DNA of 64,000 bases, taken from contig OW028584.1 of NCBI GenBank assembly GCA_932294295.1, positions 9,370,407 through 9,434,406 of the forward strand, given 5' to 3'. This stretch comes from Alitta virens (taxonomy: Eukaryota > Annelida > Polychaeta > Phyllodocida > Nereididae). Numbering within the stretch: the first letter of the stretch is position 1; the number at the start of each line of letters is the position of its first letter. Positions 45,632 to 57,600 of the stretch are shown here, piece by piece. The notes beneath the pieces are model-generated. The model made no database searches and was not told where the DNA came from. It worked only from the letters and a program-made list of their open reading frames with translations. The position numbers were made by a program, and so were the translations under genes.

Positions 45632-48600
45632 CTGAAAAGTAAATTACTCTTTTTTCACTTTTTCCTGTTTGAACTGTTAATCCGTGCACTATGCTAGCCT
45701 AAATGTTAGTGTTGGTTAGTGTTGGTAATGTCCATGTGAAGTCACTAAAAGTGCAATATTATCCGTAAGAGGTCGCCAGTAGTCACACATGGATGCGCAG
45801 ATGTTAGACACTTCCCCGCCATTTACGGCCTTATGAGTTGTGCTGAAAAATGAGGCCCGCACATTAAATTGAATTGTTCAAAAATTGTATTTCTTAAAAT
45901 GGCCATAATATGTAAATTATATAAAAACGTGAATGCAATTACCAACTAAAGAAAACTAAGAGTATTGCAGAAAAGGCTCGCGACAGGAAACTGAAGGTTT
46001 TAAGCATATGAAGTAACTATGCGCATTCAAATATTTGAAAGTTTATTATAAAACACCCCCACCATGGATGAAACGCAAATGTAAAACACTATACAATTAT
46101 ACAATGGTTAAATGTGAGATGTACACCAAAAATGTCAATGTACAACGAGGCCAATAGGCAGAGTTGCGCATAGAATTTGAGGGTGTACATATGTCATGTC
46201 TCACAATGTAACCATTGTGTTATTGTTCTGTAGCACTGAACCCCAATATTTTTATTGTCAATGGGTTCTTTTCCATTTTCATTGATTACGATTCACTGAA
46301 AAAGAGCGCCTCGTCTACAATTCTTCTAATAAATTTATGCCAATTACGTATTGAGATTTGTCAGTAACTTAGCCTGCAAAAAATGTTTTTGCCTGCACTA
46401 GCTGAATTAATGATTTCAAGCGTGGCCCTGGATACGCTGCGTCAGGCCACGCCCTCTTTCTGGCTGCCTTACAATCACAGTGTGGCGTGGCTGGCTAACT
46501 GTTGTACATGAGGATGAGTACAACAGGGTAAATAATGCTAAATTTCACTGGTGCGTGGTACAAGAGTGTTTGAATGCGGCACAATGACATCAAGCGATAG
46601 GTTTTGCCACCACTAAGGCACACGAATCAAGCTTTTTGTGAATTTTGTGAACGTTTCATGTGGAGTGATTAGCAGACACAGCGACACCAAATAAATAAGA
46701 AAATGTTCGATTCCCCAACTTTGACAAAGATGAAGCTGCAACTAAAAGTGAGAATAATATATTAAGGAATCTTACATCTAGAGCCAGTCTCACTTGAAGG
46801 AATGTATATCTCTTCTGCTTCGGCGTTCGGGGCACCTCCTCTGGCATCGTATGACTTTTCTGGCTGTACTCGAGAATTGTTTCTGTAATGATAGAAAATG
46901 GTATGTTTTAATGTTTCAAGGTTTCGAGTATAGTAAGAAAAAAAAAAGTCCAATAATATCCATAAGATGTCGCCAGTAGTCACACATGGATGTGCGAAAG
47001 TTAGGCAATTTCCCGCCATTTTACGGAGATGTGCTGATGATATGCATTACTACGGTGCTTGCGACCCTTCAGATGCCACCGTCAACATGGCGAAGGTCTG
47101 ACAACCCTTCTGAGCTGTCTTTTGCTGCAATACACAGCTCGTTTTTTGAAACCAAAAACTTGACTAGTAGTCAGTGGACAACTTAAACAACTACATTTCA
47201 CTTCAATAGTACACATATATTCAAATGACATAATTGACATTGCAGTTTTCACCCAGTACCATGACTAGTGGGTTACTAAAAAATAAATTATTCAGAAATT
47301 CACAATTATTTTATCATGCTACATCACGTACATGATACATTCACGCAAATCAGCTGGGTGGCCTAATGGTTAAGGCATCTGCCCATTCCATTTTGGCCAG
47401 CTCTGCTGATCGAAGGTCCTGGGTTCGATCCACGGCCCAGGCACTCTTCATGAGCTACATCCCAGCTAGATATTGATCGCATCAGACATTAAATTGGAGA
47501 TTCCTTGTACTCAGTGTCTATGCTGAGGCAAGTAAAAGAGGGGTCCCATGGGGTGTGTAAAATGGTGTGAACTCCAAGCCTTGTCATCTCATCATTACAT
47601 CTGCCTCTGGCAGCTGGTCATATCAGACTCAGTAGCACTGAGACTTAAGACATTGGAAACAATGGACATAAACGTTTCATTTGTTATATGTTGTTCAAAA
47701 TAAAAATCAATTTATTACTTACCCATTGTTTTTCTTGTACTTGACAAACAAAATGATAGCAATAATGATGGCCAATAGTAGCAGGCAAATTACAACGATG
47801 ATCACTGAAAAGTAATGAAAATAAACTTTCATGAACATCTTCACAAAGCAAAACTTGTGTATGTCGTGATAAGGGGAATAAGCCAGATGAAAACTGAAGA
47901 AACAATATCATATATAAACATAACACCCGACAAATGTCAAAAGTTTGACAGATCAATGCCTTTGGGGGTGATTAGCTAAGCACAACATTAGACAGAAGAT
48001 AGAATGTTAACATGCACATGATGAGTGAAATGGATATAGACTCAGTCAGTCAGTCAGACAGTCAGACAGTCAGTCAGACAGTCAGTCAGACAGTCAGTCA
48101 GACAGTCAGTCAGTCAGACAGAACAGAGGTACCATTGGGGGTGACTTAGCTGTATCCTGAGCAAAAAAGGAGAACCAGAAGCGGATACAAAAAATTGATA
48201 ATGTTGTTTAAGGCAGCAGACAAGCTTTTCGAGTTCCTCGTGACGCTCACCAATTTCGAAAGTTCCTAATCCTCCATCGCCACCGGTAGAGGCTCCTGAT
48301 GAGGGGGCGCCACTGTTGCTACCACTTCCATTGTTCCCACTGTTGTTGTTTCCATTGTTATTGGCTGCTGTGGTGGCGCCATTGCTGCCACTCCCATTGT
48401 TACCACTCCCATTGTTACCACTCCCATTGTTGTTATTGTTGGAAACTGTGGTTCCTCCCTTGTTTCCATTAGCAGCGGTTGTGACGTCAGCATTTGGAGA
48501 CACTGTAGTGGGTCCATTACCTGCATAGATAAGATAGATAATTCTTAGGAGCAATTAGAGTAAGGAAATATTTTCATATAAATGTGCGTATATTTTTTGC

Positions 48601-51600
48601 TCAACTTTTAGTGAAAATTCGTTAATACACAGTATCCACAAAAGAAAGTAAAATGTGTTAATTACCACTAAACGAAAGTCACAAAAGGTAATTCAAAGAA
48701 ACTGAAATTATTCAACATTTTGGTGTTGATGACCAGGAAAACACTAAGTTGTTGCATTCTGTTATTATTGCACATTATGTGCTCTGATATTTTGTGTTCT
48801 AACGTTTCTTAAAATGTCAAAAGTCTCACTACTTTTGCGACAATGAATAATCTGACCTAAATTTTTTATGAAAATGAGTCATTGACATTAGATGGACTGA
48901 CGTATTTGTGCAGTGAAATTCAAACACGGTGTGTGTTTACATACATGACATTTACAGACATAATTGTGCATGTGATATGCAGGTGCACATGCATTTGTAA
49001 GTAAGCACAAAGTGTCAAATACAAGGATAAGTGTCTTTTTCTGAAAGTAATACTTTCAATTCTAAGGAACACAGTTGTGCGTCAATGTTTAATTTCCACA
49101 CTTTCCTTGCATTTAGAAACAAACAGTCAAATACACTCAGGCATAATAGTGTTATGAGGTCACACTCAGGTCTCAAAGAAGACTTTCCATTGTGTGTCAG
49201 ATCTGGCATCAGGTATGAATGAGTTGCCTTTTAATAGTTTTGATTGTTTGTAAAACGCACCATCTTAATTTGCATAGATCTATGATGATGATTTGAAACG
49301 TGGTTGGCCAAGATATCATTGCAGAAGTGACACAGTCGGTAAGCCTCTTATTATCCTTTATCAGCAGTGATAGAGTGTTTTGGCCATTTTTTCGATTTCC
49401 AGGAAAATCGTGGATATAAATACAGTAAATAAAGAAAGATTTTGACAAAAGCGTGATCCCATTGTGACTGAAACCCGGAAAATTTTGAACAATCTCCAGA
49501 TTTATAATAATCAAAAAGCTTTACCCTGGTTATTGCCGTTGTTAGTATTTTTGGTAGGTGATGACGTCACAGCAGTATTGGACCCCGAGTTTGAATCACC
49601 ACCTGTATTTGAACCAGATCCAGTAGAGCCTCCAGTGTTTGAACCACCACCAGTATTAGAGCCCCCATTCTGATTACCACTAGTCGGGGCCGGGGTGGGA
49701 ATGGTTGAACCACCAGTGTTTGACCCACCAGTATTGGAACCTCCACCAGTATTGGAACCTCCACCAGTATTAGAACCTCCACCAGTATTAGAACCTCCAC
49801 CAGTATTAGAACCACCCGTTGAACCACCAGTGTTAGGAACGCTAGCAGTTGTCTGTGAGTTTGACCCACCAGTATTTTGGTTGTTGTTGGACGAACCACC
49901 AGTAGTTGGGGCTAAGGTCTGGGAGCCGGTACCATCACCTGGGGCAGGGGTTTGGGAAGTGGACCCTCCATTATTAGACCCCCCTGTATTGGATCCACCA
50001 CTACCATTGTTCCCTCCTGTGTTGGAACCACTACCATTGGACCCCCCATTGTTAGTATTGGTAGAGGACGTCACAGAGTTAGAATTGCTAGTTTTACTGG
50101 TTGTCATCCCGGCCGATGTGATGTCAACCGTCTGTGCTGTGGTTGTAGTAGGTGGATTGATCACTGGAAAACAAAGATAACTGTTGATCAGACAATGGTT
50201 TCATGAACCTTTGTAATGATTACCTTGACAAATAACATGTGCGGCAATATACTGCTATTTTCTTATCGCCGAAACTTTCAAATGATATACCAAATTCATA
50301 ACGCTTAAATAAAGTATGTTTTAGTTTGTCATCTTTACGGTGGGCTAAGAGAAACTAGTTACTTTCTATAATGAGTCTGTCCACTGATCACAGATACGAC
50401 CAAAAGCACAATATCTATGCAGATATTGTGTTGCTGCAATTCCAGATGATACATCATGACACAATATTAGGCCAGTATCAGCACTGATAATTCAATTAAT
50501 GTTGGCCAAATATACGAAATCTATCTGGTATGGCCCGATCATGCTAATAAGGTGTTCCTTATCAGGTCTATTTTATGATTTGATTCGACAGCAAGGACCT
50601 TTGACAGATATGTCCAAAATTCCTAAAATGTCCCTATTCAGAGTATACAAAGTTTACGCACTGATTTCACAGATGTAAGGGTTAAAGTCACTGCATTTGG
50701 CATCGCTCCACGCAGCGATGTCGCTGGACCTGTACTCATCCGCGTTCATTGCAACACATTCCTCGTCATTCTTGTTGGGATGGTACTGGGTGAAGTTGTT
50801 GTAGAGGAAATCTTGACCTGTAATCAAATGATAAAAACATCATATAATTGAAACCCACCTTTATTATAAATGCAACCTGATGATATTGATTATCATGAAT
50901 GGAGTATGACCACACCTAGAACATAACAATGCCCCAGTTGATGAATTATATGTGTGGACAGTAGCATATCGTATGTCAGGTGTCTTTGCACAATGACAAT
51001 GATGTCCAACTATTCACACAATGACATAACAATAACCGCAACAATGCACAAAACTAACAAGTGGAGTTATCAAGCCGTGATATTTTTGATTTCATCATGT
51101 GTTCAAAAACCCAAAATATAAACTTATCCTCAATATAGTCAATGATCAAAATGTCATGTCAAACGGAATAATCACACAGCCTGTCACAGGACCGATAATA
51201 TTGATATTATTACCCAGTATCGTATTGTATTGTATTGTTTTGTATTGTATGTTACTGATCTGAATCTTAGTTTATTAACGTATGGTGCCCTAATATGGTC
51301 AGTTTCAATTTATGCTCCCTAGTTTCATCTGACTTTAAATATATCTTTTCCGTTCGCAAGTTCATTCAAAGACAAATGATTCCAATTTGTATAAAAAAAA
51401 AGCCAGGAGATAGAGAATGCATGAAAATCATGTTGGTCATCAGAGTTTCTCTTCCAACTTGCATGTTTTGAAAAGCAGCAACTTTTGAATATGCACTAAA
51501 ATTCTGAAGTAAATTTAAAAAAATTGCCTTAACTCCTTTTCAGAATTTAATTCATCTATTTTACAGCAGAAGCTGTTTTACCAGGAAGACATAATTTGTT

Positions 51601-54600
51601 TGAATAAAAAATCTTGCATAAAACAAGAGTGACCATAATATGACACCAGTGTCCTAATATCGTCCTTATGAGGTTCTAACAGGCTGTATTTTTTCATGTT
51701 TAAGAAATATTTCATTACTTTTGATGATTTTGTAAAGTCAAATATTTATACTTAATAATAGAGTTATTAGGAACATGCTAAGTTTGCAAGACTTTTATTG
51801 ATAGCTCTCATAAAAAAGAACCTGACCATAATAAGGCACCACACGTTAACATGACCAGCTGAAAGGGACAAACGTAATGAGGAATGACAAATTTTCCACT
51901 CCATGTTAAACATTTGCCCTATGGGTGGGGTCTTTTACTTGCCCCAGCATAGACACCGAGCACAAGTGCAGCAAAAGAACAAAAGATCTACCAAAGCAAC
52001 ATTGGCCTTTACAATTATCAAAATAAGATTAAATTATTTAAATAGTAAGTGGCCTTAGTATTTACCATCACTCCAGTAGAACTGTTTAGCTGCCAGTCCA
52101 ACCCAGGCGTCAGTTACTCCACTTTGGGAGCCCATGAACTGCCTGGTAGTATTCTGAATTGCCTCGCTGTCCAGGACTGCCAAGTCCCCTCCCCTGTTCT
52201 TGCAGTTGATCCTGGCTTCCCACCAGTTCCTCTGGGTGGAGTCAAGCATGTAGCATCGGCCGTTGGTGCTTAGGTAGTTGCTGCCAGACTGGCAAGAGGA
52301 AGAGGCTGCAACAGACAAATACATATAAGGAGATGGAAGATTGGCATGCTCTAAAATGCCCTTTTAAGTATCACGTTACTTTTGCTTATCCATCATATTT
52401 GCAGCATTTCACGGAAAGGTTCTCGTTTAGTTCCATCAAAACAACTCACAAAGTTCACAAAGAGAGGGAATTCGCTCTGCACAGGCGAAGTCGTCCAGCT
52501 TCCATGTGTCCCATCCTTTGTTGACTTTTGCGCAATACTGGTAACCATTGGCAACGTCCCCTCCTTTGTCTGGCTTGTTAGCATCCCACAGGTTGTATGT
52601 CCCTGCATCGAAATTATATACGGTCATTCCATCTTGGGGAAAAAGTGAACACTATCAGGAAAGTCTACCACTTATGGCACAGGACTAAACATCTTTTTTT
52701 TTTTAGTAATCATTCTGTATCATGCCAACAACAGTGAATGGTATGAATTTATTCCACACAAAAAAATTGTGGTTTGGACATAATAAAGGGATTCTCTCAA
52801 CAAAAATAGAAAGCAAATTTTTTTGCACTCCATTGCTGAAAACACTAACCAAATTAAAAATGATCGGTATATTAACGCCAGTATATTCGACTTTCTGTGC
52901 TTAAATTTTCTCTCATTGTATCACAATCTATTTCATATTATTTCTCATTATTCTTTTATATTATGTAATATTAACTGACTTTGACTAAATGCTGTAAATA
53001 TTCATCAAAATTTTCCTTTTATAGAAAGTGTATAAAACAAATAGAGTTTTGATTTAAACTTTGCCTTTGGAAACCTATTAAAATTACAATAAATAAGATA
53101 AAAGATAATATGCCACACTTGGCTGTATTCCTCATAGAAAACCCATTAGCAACAACCCATGTGGTATTTATTGTGATCCACCATCCCTGCCCTGATTATA
53201 ATAAATTGTGATCCACTATCCTTAATTTACGTATTGGACGGACTACTTCAGGTTGATCAGTTTCACTTTCAACTCTGGGATCACATCTTCGCCAATTATG
53301 CTCTATTTATATTGTTGACAAAAACTGGGTTGAAACTACAGTCCTCAAACAGTAATTTCAAAAATACAATCAACAAATTGTCCACACATGATGTTCATAT
53401 CTTGGTGAGCAATGAGCATTCCACTTCTTTCAATTTGTACGCTGGAACATGAAGTTATTGAACAATATAGTCTATGGCCACATTGACAAAACACAGGTTT
53501 CTATAAGAAACACAATCTATCAAAGGCTTTTTTATTCTGCTAAAAGCCTTCAAACTTTTGAATGGGATGACGTCGTGACGTCTGTCTGTGTGTTTGGTTC
53601 TCTTTGGTGATTGGTTGCTAAGGTATTTAGGAATACTAATAAGATTTGTGATCCTCACTGTTGGTGTAGGAATATTGATATGAAAATTACAAGCATTTGG
53701 TCAAAACAATTCTTCATTTCTCAGCTCATTGAAACACATTCGTGAGCTGTCTGGCTACGGAACTTTATTATAACACTAATTGGGCTTAATTGTGAGACGG
53801 TATTCGGGAGGGGATATAACAGCACCTAAACAACTGTCACAGACAAGCACAGCATGGTAATTCAAAGCTGGCAATTATAAGACAGTATCGTGTGTCAGGA
53901 ATGGCAATTGATCACCACATAAGTTAAAATCAATAAAACTTGCAAAAAGAAAAATTGTTCTGTTACATGAATACCAAAAACACGGTTATGTATACATCAT
54001 TTTACAATATAAAAACGAAATAGTCAATTTGTAATAACAAATATTTATGCATGTATGCAATGTATTCTATTTTTGATACGTTGCCCCGTAATAATATTAT
54101 GTTGATAAATAATTCACAGCCCATATATCTAGTTTAATGCGTTGCGTAGTTTAATGTTTTGTATTAGGACCTTGTATAATAAATCTTTTGAATGCATATA
54201 AATTAAATTAAATCTAGAAATATAAAAAAAATATATTAAAAGCGGATAGCCTAAAATGATTAATTTCTAACGAAATATCTTGGTATATGCATTTACAAGT
54301 GGTGTGACATACCGACCACCTCACCATTAGGAACATGTGTTTTGAGCCAGTTGCAGTATTGCCTAATATTATTGCCTACCTTTGACATAATAGACATAGT
54401 CGGCAGTGGGTCCCCCACAGTTAGACCTTCTGTCTCCTGTACACAGACTGCTGCAGTCATTCCTGGGGAACTGTATGGCGTAAGAATTGCTGCAGAAGCA
54501 CTTGAAACCCATCTGCAAGTAAAAGAAAAGTTTTAAGGGACGGATGGGAAGGGGGGGTGGTTAGTCTTTAAATTGCGGGGTTCCATTGTATTGTGGAATA

Positions 54601-57600
54601 CTTGACTTACCCGCAAGAGGGCGTATGAGTAGCCTCTTCTGTTGCATTCTGCGGAGCATGTTGGGATAGTAAGTCCACCTGGCAGACTGTTAGTCACTTC
54701 AATCCCAGAATTCGTGATAAAGAAGCATCCCTGACCAAAGGCTTTGAAATCTAGGGTCAGAAAAATATAAGCGTCAGATCGAAAAAGTTTTGCAATAATG
54801 ACAACCCACACCAGAAGCATCGCCAAATTTTAAGAATTTTACTATAGATCAATATTTTTTCAATAGTAATTTTTTGTCGTATGAATTAGCTTTATTCTAT
54901 GATGGCCTCAGTGCTACAAGTATTGGTCCATATGGTTAGATTGCAGTTAGCATGTGCTGTAACTTGGAAATTTGCAAAAACTTCACACAGGATTAGGTCA
55001 AGATGCATTTTAGCTGGTCTAATTCTATATATTTTGCTCGGTATTTAACGTTATCTCATTATAATAATAGTGCCATAAAATGTAAAAATAATTTCGTTAC
55101 CTGATATTGATGAACAAGACGGGCAGTCTGAAATAGAAAAGGAAACGCATTTATTTATAATCAGCCCCGGAAAATAAGAATTAAAACGGGTCAATGCACT
55201 GTGCTTCACAAATCTCCTTTGCATGTGATGGTTCGGGGAATTTCTGGACCTTTTTTTGGGTGACATTTGAAATTATTGGCATTCTTGCCATTTGTGATCT
55301 TGGCAGGATAATGAGTCATGGATTTATGAATATATTTTGTTTTAGATGACATTGGAGGCTATCTGGATCATATTCAGGATCCTAACGACATACTCTTAAT
55401 TTCATTTGGTGCACTAATGCATCGCATGCAGATACTCTAACATATCTCTGTGTACTGAGCTAATTGCCTGTCAATGACATTATGCTTGTCAACAAATATC
55501 AAACATAGCTTGACGTGCAGCACTGCTCTTTCAAGGGGAATTCCCTATGCATTCATTGATCTCCGTATGAAATGGCACCTCCAGTTCAATTGCACGTGCA
55601 TCTCCATAGCAACGTGTAAACAATATGGCGGCCTCTGAAACCTTGTGACAAAAGTGAATGTCGATTTTGTTTATAGTGCTGCACGGATTGTCAATAGACA
55701 TAAAATATTGGCGCAGGCGATGTTTGTTTTTGACGTTAAGTTTAAGTTCCTCATTCTAATTGAATTACAGTTACACCAAAAGCGAATAATTTAGCGTAAG
55801 GTGTTTGAAATAATTAAATATGCTACTTTAAATGAAATAAGGATTGTCAATGAATATGTGATTTATTATAGAGAGAAGCTGAGTAATCTAGATAATACTT
55901 TTTTCAGAACTAAGAAACATTTGATTAAACTATTTTTTTTTAAGTAGCCTACCTATATCCAATTTAACATGTGCGTCTGTACGTGACAAGGCCAGATTGG
56001 TATGCATGGTGACACATATTATTCCCCAATTGCAGCAATGTCACGTGAGGACAAAACGCGTAGTAAGCCGAAAAAATGCGTGCGCGACTTCAGTTAATTT
56101 GACAGATTTAGGAAAAAAGTTATATTATAAGAGTGAATTACTTAATGTACATAAAAAAAGTGAAAATCGGACAAAAACTGACTGAGTTATGGCCAAAAAA
56201 TGTACAACGAATCTAGTGTACCTCGCTCCCATTCGAAACAATAATTTTGTCATTTGTCATCCGCTTTAAAACTTTACAATTCCACATGACTGAAATTAAA
56301 GATCAGTGACTCCTGTGGTTTTCCGATAAGATAAGATAAGATAAGATAAGATAAGATAAGACACGATAAGATATGCTAAGATAGATACGATACGGTACGA
56401 TACGATAAAACATGATAAGATAAGATATGGTAAGATAAGTTGTGGAAAATAAAACAAAGAACGTAAGCAACTCTGGTTTTCATGGCCACCAGGGGGCAGC
56501 ACCAGCACAATAGTCGAAAACTTTCGCAGACGTTAATCCAAAATAACTCTCAACCAACTTGATAACTGCTATATTGGTATCAATATTATATTAAGTATAT
56601 TTTTTTTCATTATTTCTTTTGTCTGCCGCAGGATAATGCTCATGAATCTGTTGTATTTTTATGAAATTTAACCGATTCAACTATCATTTAATGTTTGACT
56701 TCCAGAACGTCAAATTCTTTACATTATTGTAGTGTTTTGGCCAATAACATAAGTAAAAACTATAACACTGTACATGTATGATCAAATGATGCTTCCAGTA
56801 CTAGTTCGGTCGAACTGGGGGGCATCATAGAAAGGCCAGTTTCTCTAGAAAGTGAGTGCGGTGATCCCCCCCCCCCCCCGCGCCTTTATATTTTTGTTTC
56901 ATGTGGATTATTTTAATAATTCACAATCATGTGTAAAATTATATTAGATTCATATGGCTGGATTTTTTTCATTGCCGAAGTCCCTTAAAGAATGAGACTT
57001 CTTGAATAAGCATGCTTTGTCTTCACATCTCCTAAAACTATTGTATTCTTATAAATAAAAAATGTTCCTGAAAGTCCACTGCATGCAATAACATCACATT
57101 CTTTTAAAGCTGTCCATCAATCTATAAATCTATCAATTATGGCTTTTTTTTAGTAATTAAATTAATAGACTGGATATGAGACGGAATGAGCGGGCCTTTT
57201 TAAGGCCCTGTTGGTCACAAGATGAGAATAAGCAAGATGAGAATAAGCAAGATGAGAATAAGCAAGATGAGAATAAGCAAGATGAGAATAAGCAAGATGA
57301 GAATAAGCAAGGTTACTCCTTAAATCTGTGGATTCCTATGTCAAAAGTTTACGCCTAATCAGGTGATTGACTTTGCTAAGTGATTTCATTCCGAAGAAAA
57401 TTTCAACAAGAATCTATCAGTCTGTCTGCATATCTTTCTATCTATCTTTCTGTCCATCAATCTATCAATATATCTATCTGTCTATCTATTTACCTATCTA
57501 TCTATCTCAAAATATAATAATACATTTTGCAGCTTGGTTGATCTACGTTTTACCAGTCTTATAAATCGAAGTTCTTAACATGTGACTGACTACCCATTAG

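Noticed and set aside
47353..47445. Possible tRNA gene
   Set aside because: It has box A and B-like sequences but no proper cloverleaf, and it continues into a SINE body found elsewhere.
48041..48122. Possible CRISPR-like array
   Set aside because: Simple CAGT/CAGA microsatellite without spacers, in a eukaryotic intron.
49695..50180. Plus-strand Pro/Val/Glu-rich open frame
   Set aside because: It is the antisense of the lectin stalk minisatellite; the minus-strand reading has matching splice sites and domain context.
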